64,000 nt of DNA from Fructobacillus broussonetiae (GCF_018437275.1 NZ_JAAMFK010000002.1:62001-126000); one strand, 5' to 3'. Positions 25,801 through 36,573 are shown, counted from the stretch's first letter. Notes: generated from the sequence alone by a model not told the origin. Numbers and translations: made by a program.

Positions 25801-25809
25801 TGTTATAAT
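25801..25809 (+). promoter_or_regulatory. fmt promoter
   Basis: Extended -10 TGTTATAAT about 40 bases before the fmt start. Confidence 0.55.
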
Positions 25810-25850
25810 AAGATTAAATACCGTTTTTAGAAGAAGTGAGGAATCAGCAC

Positions 25851-26822
25851 ATGGTCGAATCAATTGTCTTTATGGGAACCCCACAATACGCCGTGCCAAC
25901 ACTTAAGGCACTGGCCGCAGATGACCGCTTTGACGTTCTAGCCGTCGTCACTCAGCCCGACCGTCCCTTCGGTCGCAAGCGCCAGTTGAAGGCCAGCCCC
26001 GTCAAGGAAGCTGCCCTTGAATTGAACTTGCCCGTTTTGCAACCAGAAAAGATTTCTGGCTCCGACGAAATGCAGCAAGTGATCGACATGGAACCGGACT
26101 TCCTGGTCACGGCCGCCTACGGTCAATTCTTGCCAGAAAAGCTTTTGCAATCCGCTAAGTACGGTGCGGTAAACGCCCACGCCTCACTCCTTCCGAAGTA
26201 CCGAGGAGGGGCGCCGGTCCACTACGCCATCATGAACGGGGATGCTAAGACCGGTATCTCGTTGATGTACATGGTGAAGAAGATGGACGCTGGTGACGTG
26301 ATCGACACGGTTGAAGTGCCCATCACTTCTGACGACAACGTCGGTACGATGTTTATGAAGTTGGGGGATGCAGCCGTCAAGCTCGTGACCGAAAACCTGC
26401 CAGCCATCGCTGCGGGTACGGCCAAGGCCACGCCGCAAAACCCAGACGAAGTGACGTTCTCACCAAATATTTCCCGTGAGCAACAACAACTAAACTTCGC
26501 CGCCGAAACGGCTCAGCAGTTGGATTGGCACATTCGTGGTCTTTACCCAACGCACCCGGCCCACGCAACCGCTAACGGCCAGGCGATTAAGTTCGTGAAG
26601 GTGAGCCCACTCGACGAAAAGACGGACGCCAAGCCCGGAACCATCACGTTGAAGGACAAGAAACACCTCCACGTGGCCGCCGCAGACGGCACGCAAATTG
26701 CCGTGGAAAAGCTGCAACCAGCAGGTAAGGCCGCAATGGACGTGACGGCCTTCTTGAACGGGGCCGGACAGCACCTTCAGGCTGGCGATTCATGGATTGA
26801 CTTAGGAGAAGCCCATGGCTAA
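25851..26822 (+). CDS. fmt: Methionyl-tRNA formyltransferase
   Basis: 323 residues from ATG 25851 (SD GTGAGG weak; a GTG at 25836 would add five residues). Formyl-THF hydrolase fold: VFMGTPQYAVPTL, then the signature VNAHASLLPKYRGGAPVHYAIMNGD split by the active-site Asn/His/Asp, and C-terminal OB-like domain. It formylates initiator Met-tRNA. The stop overlaps rsmB by 8 bases. First gene of fmt-rsmB-stp-pknB. Confidence 0.96.
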   Translation: MVESIVFMGTPQYAVPTLKALAADDRFDVLAVVTQPDRPFGRKRQLKASPVKEAALELNLPVLQPEKISGSDEMQQVIDMEPDFLVTAAYGQFLPEKLLQSAKYGAVNAHASLLPKYRGGAPVHYAIMNGDAKTGISLMYMVKKMDAGDVIDTVEVPITSDDNVGTMFMKLGDAAVKLVTENLPAIAAGTAKATPQNPDEVTFSPNISREQQQLNFAAETAQQLDWHIRGLYPTHPAHATANGQAIKFVKVSPLDEKTDAKPGTITLKDKKHLHVAAADGTQIAVEKLQPAGKAAMDVTAFLNGAGQHLQAGDSWIDLGEAHG

Positions 26823-28161
26823 GAAAAAAACGCATTCAGACAATCCTCGGGTTTTGGCGGTGATGACGCTTGCCAAGGTCAAGGACGGTGCGTACTCAAA
26901 CTTGCAATTGAATCAAATTATCAAGGCAAATCCGCTAAAAGATAACGATAAAGGCTTGCTCACAACATTGGTTTACGGAACAATTCAGTACCGTTTGCTA
27001 TTGGAATTCTGGCTGGCACCCTTTATTAAGGGGAAGAAGTTGGATCCGTGGGTGAAGGAATTGCTCCTGACGTTCTTGTTCCAGTGGCAGAAGCTGGACC
27101 GGATTCCAAAGCACGCGCTGTTCAATGAAACGATTGAGGTGGCGAAGGTGCTGGGGCACGCTGGAACGGCGAAGTTCGTGACGGCATTGTTGCACAACAT
27201 GGACCGTAAGGGACTGCCGGACGTGTCAAAGATTGAGAACCCGGTGGATAAAATGGTGACGGAATACTCGTTGCCAAAGTGGTTGGTGGAACAGTTGACG
27301 GCGCAGGTTGGTAAGGAAAAAACGGCCAATATCTTGGCCTCCCTGAACCATGCCCCCGAGCAAAGTGCTCGCATCAACACAACCAAAGCGACCCGTTCCC
27401 AAGTGACTACGTCACTTGAAAAGGAAGGCTACAGCGTGAAGGACGGTTCCGTCTCGCAGGATGCACTCGTCATCTCTGGTGGCCACGTGGCTTCCTCACA
27501 AGCCTACAAGGACGGTCTTTTGACCGTCCAGGACGAATCCGCCATGTTGCCGGTGGAGGCCTTGCAACTCGATGACTCCGTGAAGTCCGTCTTGGACGCT
27601 GCCGCTGCTCCAGGTGGTAAGACCGGCCAAATCGCGCAGTACTTGGCAGACGATGCCAAGGTAACGGCACTGGACATTCACGACCACAAGGTCAAGTTGA
27701 TTGCCCAAAACGTTGCCCGCCTGGGTGTGGCCGACAAGGTTAACGCCATGGCGCTTGACGCACGGAAGGTGCCCGAACACTTTGAAGAAGGCTTCGACCG
27801 CATCCTGGTCGACGCCCCTTGTTCAGGACTCGGGCTCCTGCGTCGTAAGCCAGAAATTCGCTACGAAAAGACGTTGGAAGACGTGCAACACTTGGCCAAG
27901 TTGCAGCTCGATATTTTGTCAGCTGCAGCCAGGAAACTGAACAAGGGTGGTAAGCTGGTTTACTCAACTTGTACCATCCTTGATCAGGAAAACGACGGGG
28001 TAGTCGAAGCCTTCTTGAAGGAAAACCCCGACTTCGTGCAGGAAAAGACTGAAACGAAGAAAAAGCTGAAGGATGATCGAAAATCCTTAGCCTTGAAGAT
28101 TTACCCGGATGATTATCAAACTGATGGCTTTTACATCGCCACCTTTCGGAGAAAGGACTAA
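26815..28161 (+). CDS. rsmB: 16S rRNA m5C967 methyltransferase RsmB
   Basis: 448 residues. N-terminal NusB-like RNA-binding domain (~1-150), then Rossmann methyltransferase with SAM loop DAAAAPGGKTGQIAQYL, motif IV DAPCSGLGLLRRKP and motif VI STCTILDQEN with the two catalytic cysteines. Overlaps the fmt end. Translation-coupled; next gene stp starts 6 bases after its stop. Confidence 0.96.
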   Translation: MAKKKTHSDNPRVLAVMTLAKVKDGAYSNLQLNQIIKANPLKDNDKGLLTTLVYGTIQYRLLLEFWLAPFIKGKKLDPWVKELLLTFLFQWQKLDRIPKHALFNETIEVAKVLGHAGTAKFVTALLHNMDRKGLPDVSKIENPVDKMVTEYSLPKWLVEQLTAQVGKEKTANILASLNHAPEQSARINTTKATRSQVTTSLEKEGYSVKDGSVSQDALVISGGHVASSQAYKDGLLTVQDESAMLPVEALQLDDSVKSVLDAAAAPGGKTGQIAQYLADDAKVTALDIHDHKVKLIAQNVARLGVADKVNAMALDARKVPEHFEEGFDRILVDAPCSGLGLLRRKPEIRYEKTLEDVQHLAKLQLDILSAAARKLNKGGKLVYSTCTILDQENDGVVEAFLKENPDFVQEKTETKKKLKDDRKSLALKIYPDDYQTDGFYIATFRRKD

Positions 28162-28166
28162 CAGTT

Positions 28167-29066
28167 ATGGCAATTGCCTACCAAAGTGACAAAGGACCAA
28201 AACGAGAAGAAAACCAAGACGCGGTCGGCGCTTTTTATAACAAAGCGGGCGAGCCGCTTGTTTTGGTGGCTGACGGCGTCGCCTCACAGGTTGGCTCAAA
28301 GAAAGCTTCCGAGCTTGTGGTGTCAACGCTTGGTCACGCTTGGGAACAGGTCGCCTTTCACGACGAGCAGACCGTAAAGGACTGGCTCGTTCACCAAGCG
28401 GACCTGGCGAACCAAGCCATTCTCTTAGCGGGACAAAAGAATCCAGAAATCGACCACATGGCGACGACACTGGTTTTGGCTGTCTCCTTAAACGGTAAGT
28501 TACTGGTGGCAAACGCCGGGGACTCAAGGGCCTACCTGCTTCATGATGGGAAGGCCCGTCTCCTGACATTTGATCACACGCTTCGAAACGAGTTGGAGCG
28601 TAAGTCCGGCCAGGTCTACGAAGAATCGTTACCGGAAGCCAATTCGCTGACCCGTTACCTGGGCGTGAATAAAACGGTCAACCTCGAGTGGACGACCTTG
28701 GTGCCGGATAAAGACGACTGGCTCTACTTGACGTCCGATGGCCTTTCAAAGGTGCTTTCGGTTGACGAACAAGTGGACTTGATTCAGCCTGGTGTGAGCC
28801 GGCCTGGAAACCAACCGCAACTTGGTTCCATTTTGGATTTGTCAGACCGACTCGCCGTACTGGCGAAAGCGGCCTTGGCACGACGGGTGCCGGATAACAT
28901 CACAGCTTTACTCATGACGGACTTGCAAAATCCGAAGCAACGGGTGATCGCCCAGGACGAAGAGAAGGTGAAGAGCCGAATCGACTGGGTCGGAACGGAA
29001 GAAGCGATTCAAAAAGAAGAAACACTAAAAGCAGATAACGAAAACCAGCAAGGGAGATTTGACTGA
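28167..29066 (+). CDS. stp: PP2C-type Ser/Thr protein phosphatase
   Basis: 299 residues. PPM marks: SDKGPKREENQDAVG, VLVADGVASQVGSKKASEL, GDSRAYLLHDGK, LTSDGLSKVL and DNITALLMTD (metal-binding Asp residues). The usual ADGMGGH loop reads ADGVASQ, a variant. C-terminal ~40 residues are a charged extension beyond the catalytic core (KSRIDWVGTEE). It reverses PknB phosphorylation; stop TGA overlaps the pknB ATG. Confidence 0.95.
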   Translation: MAIAYQSDKGPKREENQDAVGAFYNKAGEPLVLVADGVASQVGSKKASELVVSTLGHAWEQVAFHDEQTVKDWLVHQADLANQAILLAGQKNPEIDHMATTLVLAVSLNGKLLVANAGDSRAYLLHDGKARLLTFDHTLRNELERKSGQVYEESLPEANSLTRYLGVNKTVNLEWTTLVPDKDDWLYLTSDGLSKVLSVDEQVDLIQPGVSRPGNQPQLGSILDLSDRLAVLAKAALARRVPDNITALLMTDLQNPKQRVIAQDEEKVKSRIDWVGTEEAIQKEETLKADNENQQGRFD

Positions 29067-30856
29067 TGGAAAAAGGCACAATGATTGATAGCCGCTACGA
29101 AATCGTCCGCCAAATCGGTGGCGGTGGCATGGCGACGGTGTACCAAGCCTTTGATACCTACTTGAAGCGCGACGTCACGTTGAAGATGATTCGCTTTGAT
29201 ATCAAGGACCAACCGGAGGCCTTGGACCGTTTCCAAAAGGAAGCAAAGGCGGCCACGACGCTCTCAAACAACCACATCGTGCAACTCTACGATGCCGGGG
29301 AAGAGAACGGCACGCCTTACTTGGTAATGGAATATGTTGATGGAACGGACTTGAAGACCTACATTAAGGAACACTTCCCAATTCCTTACCAGGAAGTGGT
29401 CGACATCATGGAACAGGTCTTGGACGCGGTGTCAGCCGCTCACAAAGCCGGTATCATTCACCGTGATTTGAAACCGCAAAACATCTTGATTAACCAGGAT
29501 GGTCAGGTGAAGATTACCGACTTCGGTATCGCGCTTGCGCAAAACAAGTTTGGAACGGCGATGGGCAACGAACCGGTCATCGGTTCCATCCACTACCTCG
29601 CACCCGAAGTGACCCGCGGTCAAGTGGCTTCTGAGAAGTCCGATATCTACGCACTCGGTGTGATTTTGTATCAATTGCTCACGGCTCAAGTGCCTTACCA
29701 GGGCGACTCAGCCGACCGCGTGGCCTACCAGCACGCTGAAGTGCCAATGCCATACGTGAAGGACTTCGATCCGGACGTGCCACAGCCCCTTGAAAACGTC
29801 ATCTTGCGTGCGACGGCCAAGGATGCGACGGACCGTTACTTCTCAACGGAAGCGATGGCAGACGACTTGAAGACGTCCTTGTCAAAGCGCCGTGCTTCAG
29901 AAGGCCGTTTCGCGCCAGAAACCTCTGACGAGACCAAGTTGGTGACGCCGGACTGGACGACCCACCCATACGTCGAAGACGAGCCGGAAGAAACGCCGGA
30001 AACGCCAAAGGACGACGTGAAGTCACGTATCGTGGAATACGGGAAGAAGGGCTACAGCGTCAAGGAAATCGCCGAACAGGTTGACCGGACGCCAAAGTTC
30101 GTTCGTCAGGTACTGGACGAAAACGGCATAAAATATAAGACAAAAACGAAGTGGTTTGTCTTTGGCTTTATCGTGGTCCTGATTCTTGCTGGAATCGGTG
30201 CTTACGGTTACGGCTCAAGCAACTACGTGAAGATTCCGGACGTGACGAACATGTCGGAGTCATCGGCGAAGGATAAGCTCGAAAGCGCAGGCTTCGACGT
30301 CTCAACGACAACGACGACGTCTAAGACGGTGTCGAAGGGTGATGTTGTCAAAGTCAAACCCGGATCGGGCAAGGTCGTGAAGAAGGGTTCTTCAGTGAAG
30401 TTGGTCTTGTCTTCCGGGAATGAAACGGTTCGATTGTCAGATTACACCGGACTTTCCTACTCAGAAGCCGCAGGTCAGCTAAACAAGCTGGGCATTACGG
30501 TGAAGAAGAAGAAGGAAAACAATGCCGCACCAAAGGACCAAGTGCTTGAACAGTCCAAGGATGCTGGATCAGAAATTGACCCTTCTGAAGAGGAAGTGAC
30601 GTTGACGGTATCAGACGGACCAAAGACGGTGAACTTGCCAGACTTGACTGGTAAGTCACAGCAGGACGCCATTAACTGGGCAAACCAAAACCAGGTAAGC
30701 TTGTCCTTCAACGTTAAGGATTCTGCTAAGCCATACGGAACGGTCCTGTCACAGTCACCATCCCAAACGGATAAGTTCAGTATTGACCAGACCTTGCAGT
30801 TGACGATTTCATCTGGAAACGCAAGCTCTTCCGATAGCTCAACGAAACAGGCATAA
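29066..30856 (+). CDS. pknB: PASTA-domain Ser/Thr protein kinase with HTH-like linker
   Basis: 596 residues. Kinase domain ~10-275: glycine loop GGGGMATVY, Lys in VTLKMI, HRDLKPQN, DFGIA and GSIHYLAPE. An acidic linker (~295-318) is followed by a helix-turn-helix-like stretch (~320-355; YSVKEIAEQVDRTPKFVRQV), then a membrane segment (~364-385) and three extracellular PASTA domains (~390-590) that bind muropeptides. It signals cell-wall state to division and synthesis enzymes. The HTH-like linker is unusual for this family. Confidence 0.93.
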   Translation: MEKGTMIDSRYEIVRQIGGGGMATVYQAFDTYLKRDVTLKMIRFDIKDQPEALDRFQKEAKAATTLSNNHIVQLYDAGEENGTPYLVMEYVDGTDLKTYIKEHFPIPYQEVVDIMEQVLDAVSAAHKAGIIHRDLKPQNILINQDGQVKITDFGIALAQNKFGTAMGNEPVIGSIHYLAPEVTRGQVASEKSDIYALGVILYQLLTAQVPYQGDSADRVAYQHAEVPMPYVKDFDPDVPQPLENVILRATAKDATDRYFSTEAMADDLKTSLSKRRASEGRFAPETSDETKLVTPDWTTHPYVEDEPEETPETPKDDVKSRIVEYGKKGYSVKEIAEQVDRTPKFVRQVLDENGIKYKTKTKWFVFGFIVVLILAGIGAYGYGSSNYVKIPDVTNMSESSAKDKLESAGFDVSTTTTTSKTVSKGDVVKVKPGSGKVVKKGSSVKLVLSSGNETVRLSDYTGLSYSEAAGQLNKLGITVKKKKENNAAPKDQVLEQSKDAGSEIDPSEEEVTLTVSDGPKTVNLPDLTGKSQQDAINWANQNQVSLSFNVKDSAKPYGTVLSQSPSQTDKFSIDQTLQLTISSGNASSSDSSTKQA

Positions 30857-30867
30857 AAAATTATCAC

Positions 30868-30901
30868 AAAAAGACGAGACAGAAATGTCTCGTCTTTTTT
30901 G
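30868..30901 (+). terminator. pknB terminator
   Basis: AAAAAGACGAGAC / GTCTCGTCTTTTTT with loop AGAAAT. It closes the fmt-rsmB-stp-pknB unit and marks the left edge of the accessory island. Confidence 0.9.
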
Positions 30902-31162
30902 TAATTACTCAAAAAAGATAAATTAAAATTTGATCATTACAAAGTATAGTCACGGATGTAATATAAAAATGGTGTAATTTTATTAAAAACACTTGTTTTT
31001 TATAAAAAAAGCGGCTAATTAGAGAAAAATTACACTGTAATTACATTTGTAATAGAAAATAACAATTTATTACGTTTTTTAATGTTGATTTAATCTTCTG
31101 ATAGAATGTGATTGTTATGTGCTAAATGTAGCAAACTTCAGATTTTTTTAGGGAGAGAAAAA
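30902..31162 (+). promoter_or_regulatory. A+T-rich glucansucrase upstream region with ATTACA/TGTAAT operator-like repeats
   Basis: No gene. Palindromes ATTACACTGTAAT (31029-31041) and ATTACATTTGTAAT (31040-31053) overlap by two bases. Further half-sites are ATTACA at 30936, TGTAAT at 30957 and TGTAAT at 30973. The inner core TACATTTGTA fits the TACANNTGTA box of CopY/BlaI-type repressors. A possible -10 TAGAAT lies at 31102-31107, with no clear -35; the SD GGGAGAG (31151) precedes ATG 31163. Confidence 0.55.
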
Positions 31163-34100
31163 ATGCGGAAGAAGATGTATAAAGTTGGTAAGTTTTGGGT
31201 TGCAGCGACCGTTGGAATTTTAGTCGCATCTGCTATCCAAAACATGGATGTAAGCGCTGAATCACATGCGCCTGCACAGTATCAAGGCTCTTCACCAAAA
31301 ACTAATCCTCAAATTGAAGATCAAACGATTAGTGGTGTTGATGGGGATTATGTTAGCCTTCCAGATGGAAATCAACAATTTATTCTTAAGGATACGAACA
31401 GTCCTGTTAAAGGTTTACGTAAAATTGATGGAAATTTGCAGTATTTTGACTTGGATTCTGGAATTCAAGTCAAGGGAGAATGGGTCACAGACAAAGGTGA
31501 AAAATACTATTTTGAGAATAATAGTGGAAATGCTGCTGTTGGAACCAAAGTAATTAACGGTAAAGCGTATGGTTTTGATAAAAAATCACACCTTGTTAAA
31601 AATGATTTTGTAAAAAATTCTGATACAAGTATTTTTTACTTTGATGAAAACGGAAATACTATCAGTGGGCTGCAAAGTATTAAGGGAAAACAATACTTCT
31701 TTTTGGATTCTGGGGAAGTATTGAAGGGAGGAACAGAAGCAAAGACGATTGATGGCAAACAGTATTACTTTGATGCGGAAGATGGACACGCTACAGTTGC
31801 CAATGATAGCGCTTTTGAAGAAGGATTAACCAAGGTTAATACCGACTTCACTGTTCACAATCAAATTTTTGATACTAATGTCAAATCTATTGATAACTTC
31901 CACGGGTTCATCACACCAGATTCATGGTATCGTCCTAAAGAAATCCTGAAGAACGGCGATTCTTGGATAACAACTAATGAAAATGACCGTCGTCCGCTTC
32001 TAATGGTGTGGTGGCCGGATCAACAAACTGAGACCAACTATGTTCAGTTTATGTCAGAACATGGACTTTTGAGCAAGACTGATTTAAATAAAAGTGATTT
32101 AAGCCAGGAAAGATTGAATGAATTGACAAAAATCATTCAAGTGAATATTGAACGTAAAATTGATTCTGAAAAATCTGTGGACTGGCTGCATGCTTTAATG
32201 AATGAGTTTAGGGGGAGCCAACCAAACTGGAATATAGATAGTGAGAAACCAAATCCAAATGATAGCTTACAAGGTGGTACGCTTGCTTTTCAAAACAGCG
32301 GAATGACACCAAATGCTAATTCACTTTATCGACTTCTGAATCGTGCACCGTTGAATCAAGATGGAAAACACGATGATAAATTGGGTGGATTTGAATTTTT
32401 GTTAGCCAATGACGTTGATAACTCCAACCCTGTGGTGCAAGCAGAACAACTTAATTGGTTGCATTATCTTCTCAATTTTGGAAAAATCACAGCAAATGAT
32501 AAGAATGCAGATTTTGACGGAATTCGAGTAGATGCTGTTGATAATGTCGATGCTGATTTACTGCAAATTGCAGCAGCTTACTTTAAATCAGCCTATGGGG
32601 TGGACTTGAATGATAAGAATGCTAACCAGCATATTTCGATTTTAGAAGATTGGAGTTTTGATGATGCTAAGTACGTCTTTGATAAGGGAGCTGACCAGCT
32701 CACAATGGACTTTAAACAACAGGTTCAAAGTACTTATTTCTTGTCACAAAGCCCTAAGTTCCGATCAAGTTTAAAGCGATTTTTGGAGTGGTACAATGTT
32801 GATCGCTCGAAAGATAATACTCAAAACAAGGCCATACCCAATTATTCATTTGTACGAGCTCACGATAGTCAAGTGCAAGAAATTATTGCCAAAATTATTG
32901 TTGAAATGTATCCAAATGCTGACGGTTTGAAGCCAACTATGGAACAAATCAGGCAAGCTTTTGAAATCTATAATAAGGATTTAGCATCGACTAATAAAAA
33001 ATATACTCTTTATAACATTCCAGCAGCTTACGCAATGCTACTCACTAATAAAGATACCGTGCCGCGTGTCTATTATGGGGATTTGTATACTGACGATGGC
33101 CAGTATATGAGCAAAAAAACGCCTTATTTTGATGCCATTTCTCAACTGTTGAAAGACCGTGTTAAGTATGTGGCTGGTGGACAAACATTATCGATTGGTA
33201 CAGAAAATAGTGATAATACCAAAAGCCATGAAGCTGATTTAATGACTAGTGTTCGTTTCGGTAAAGGGTTGATGAATGTTAATGATACAGATGATCAAAT
33301 TCATACTGATGGTTTGGGATTGATTTATCAGTAACAACCCTAATTTCAAGTTAGGTAATGGTGAGAAAGTTGTGTTGCATATGGGAGCAGCGCATCGTAA
33401 TCAAAAATTCCGTGCTGCATTGCTTTCTACGAAGAATGGGTTAAAGATCTATTCTACGGATGACGGAGCACCTGTCATGATGACTGATGATAACGGTGAT
33501 CTTATTTTTGATGGGGACATTGTCTTTGGTGTATCTGATCCTCAAGTTTCTGGATATTTGGCTGTTTGGGTTCCGGTGGGCGCTAATGAAAATCAAGACT
33601 CACGAACACAGAGTTCAGAAGAAAAATCTAGTGATGGTAAGACTTTTCATTCAAACGCGGCTCTTGATTCACAATTGATTTATGAAGGTTTTTCAAACTT
33701 TCAAGCAATGCCAACGAATGCTTCAGAATTTGCGAATGTGAAAATTAAGGAAAATGCAGATCTGTTCAGAAGTTGGGGAATTACTTCTTTCCAATTTGCT
33801 CCGCAGTATCGATCAACGACAGAAGGATCATTTTTGGATTCGATTATCCAAAATGGATACTCATTTAACGATCGTTACGATTTAGGTTTTAATTCTGCAG
33901 ATGGAACTCCTAATCCAACAAAATATGGAACAGATGAGCAGTTAAGAGAAGCAATTAGGGCGGTTCATCAGCAAGGAATTCAGGCTATAGCTGATTTTGT
34001 TCCTGACCAACTTTACGATCTTCCTTTGGAAGAATTGGTCACGGTAATCCGGACAGATAGCCTTGGTAAACAAAAGCAGGACTCTGAAATTAAAGCTTTG

Positions 34101-36503
34101 CTATATATTCTTCGTACTATGGGGAGTGGAAAAGATTACCAAGCTAAGTTTGGTGGTGCGTTTCTTGATGAGTTAAAGGTGAAATATCCTGAATTGTTTG
34201 AAATTAATCAAATTTCAACTGGAAAACCAATTGATGCTAGTGAAAAAATTAAGCAATGATCAGCCAAGTATCTAAATGGAGTTAATATAAGTGGAAAAGG
34301 TGCTTATAACGTTCTAAAAGATTGGGCCATGAATAAATATTTCACTGTGAATTCTGACGAATCATTCTTACCTAAGAACTTGATTAACCAAGAGAGTAAT
34401 ACTGGATTTACATCGGACTCTGGTCATATATCATATTATTCTTTGAGTGGGTATAAAGCTAAGCACTCTTTCGTTTTGTGGAAGGGGAATTGGTTCTACT
34501 TTGATGATGACGGTTATATGGTAACGGGAGAAAAAGAAGTTGACGGAGAAGTCTATTTCTTTTTGAAAAACGGTGTGGAACTTCGAAATCACTCTTGGGT
34601 AGACCATCAAGGTCAACTTCGCTATAGTGGGCTTCAGGGCGTCTCAAAAATTGTTTCGAGAACTATTTCTGGTAAAGATGGGGACGGAACGTTCTTTTCA
34701 AAGGAAGATGGAAATCAATACTTTATTCTGAAGGCAACCAATGAACTTGCTAAGGGATTGTATGTTATTGATAAGAATATTCAGTTCTTTGATATGGAAA
34801 CAGGAGCTCAGGCAAAAGGAGTATGGAAATCCTTTAATGGTAATCGTTACTATTTCGCATCCGGATCAGGAAATGGTGTAAAGGGTGTAGTAGAAATTGA
34901 TAAAATTTTCTATTTGTTCGGGGATGATGGTAAATTCGTTGGTTTGATTAGTGACGTTGATCATCCAACGGTTCATCCAAGTAAGGATGGATTAGAAAAG
35001 ATTCCGTTCTTACCAGAGTCGAGCCAATACAAAGCATACGGTGATGGCAGCCGATTTAAGTTTGAAAATAATGGAAGTTCAAATACTGGTCTGTTCCGCG
35101 ATAAAGATGGTCATATTCGTTACTTTGATGATGTGAGCGGTTACCAGACGAAGGGGCAAATTCAAAAGATTGATGGGAATTATTATTGCTTCGATAAGAA
35201 TTCTGGAGTTGGACGCTTGATTAAAAACGTCTCAGGAGGTCATTTTGTCATCAATCAAGAAAAGACTAATCATGAATCAGTCTCTTATGTCGATGCTCAG
35301 GGCGTAACTGTCAAAGGGTTAGTTCAGATTGATGGTCAAGTTTACTATTTTGATTTAGAAAATGGTATTCAGCGTAAGGGTGTATCTGTTCGCATATCTG
35401 GTCAGGAATACTACTTTGATGGAGAAAATGGAAGCCTTGATGATGTCCGCTCACAACAAACTCACAACGGATGGGTGTTAGACGAAAAGGCACAACGTTT
35501 CTATTTTGATTCTAAAAGCAATTCATACTGGACAGGAAAACATAGTGTGGATGGGCATGAGTTCTTCTTTAGAGAAGACGGTCATTTAGCTTTAGGTGAG
35601 TATGTTGCAGAATCAAACGGAACATGGTCTTATTATGCCCGAGAAACGGGTTACAAGGCCTATGGAGCGACTAAAATAGACGGTTCATATCGATTCTTTG
35701 ATAAGCAAGGTATTCAAGTTAAAGGGGATTGGGCTCAAGATGATCAAGGCCGCTGGTCGTACTATGATGCTGATCAAGGAAAGCGCTTGATTGGAAATCA
35801 AACGATTAAGGGTAAGGATTATAAGTTTGATAAGGATGGAATTCTGATTGCGGGGGATGCTCCGCTTCCGGATAATCCAGTCAACCCGGATCAACCGGTA
35901 AATCCCGATAAGCCAGTGAACCCGGATCAACCGGTAAATCCTGACAAGCCAGTGAACCCAGATCAACCGGTAAAACCTGATAAGCCAGTAAACCCAGATC
36001 AACCGGATAAGCCTGCACATCCTAGTGCAAACAACGACACCGCTCCGCATAATGTTTCTTACCCATTGGATGGTGCACGTGATGCAAATAATAGTGAATT
36101 GAATGTTGACGATAAGATTATTTCTTCAAATGATGCTTCAAATACTATTCCTGAGAAGGTAGATGCGCAGAGCAAGAAGAGTTCTGAATTATCAAAGAAG
36201 GCAACTAATCAACCTAAGCTTTCACGCGTAAAGCGTTCTCAAGAAAAGCAGAATGACGAAGCGTCTAATGGATTCTTCCATAAAGTTGGTCATTCAATCA
36301 GTGATGCTGGTAAAAGTATTGGCCAAGTTTTGGCAAATACTGGTAAAGTCGCAGGAGGTTTCTTTGTCGATGCTGGTCGTACGATTGGTGATGTCGCTCA
36401 TACAGTAGCTGATGCTGTATCAGAGGCAACTGATACTGTTGTTCAAACAACGCAACATATTTGGCACAAGGTTACTGGTTTCTTTAAAGATTGGTTTATG
36501 TAA
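31163..36503 (+). pseudogene. GH70 glucansucrase (dextransucrase-type), broken by one frameshift and one TGA
   Basis: Total span 5341 bases = 1780 codons plus one base. Frame 1 runs 31163-33334 and the rest is in another frame; removing one T from TTT 33324-33326 restores LIISNNPN. A TGA at 34257-34259 replaces the Trp of the conserved KIKQWSAKY. KxYKxGKxW signal (KMYKVGKFW) at the start, GH70 catalytic marks near residues ~450-570 ([15 protein letters not shown] nucleophile, ISILEDWS acid/base, VRAHDSQVQ), glucan-binding CW repeats on both sides, PVNPDx proline repeats, and an unusual C-terminus. No LPxTG. Confidence 0.88.
35868..36025 (+). repeat. Proline-rich PVNPD(Q/K) repeats of the glucansucrase
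   Basis: About nine 18-base units encoding PVNPDQ/PVNPDK/PVKPDK, a wall-spanning-type linker between the last glucan-binding repeats and the C-terminal domain. Confidence 0.85.
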
Positions 36504-36540
36504 TCTCTAAAAAATCACAGTAATCCTCGATAAAGAAAAG

Positions 36541-36573
36541 CAGCTCGAGCATTTTGCTCGGGCTGTTTTTTTA
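36541..36573 (+). terminator. Glucansucrase terminator
   Basis: CAGCTCGAGC / GCTCGGGCTG hairpin with an ATTTT loop and a seven-T run. Confidence 0.85.

Noticed and set aside
4584-34259. UGA reassigned to tryptophan in the whole genome
   Set aside because: UGA still ends core genes in this window at normal family lengths (tsaE, stp, yggT, ylmH).
35868-36025. CRISPR-like array
   Set aside because: The 18-base periodicity encodes PVNPD repeats in frame within the glucansucrase; no spacers.
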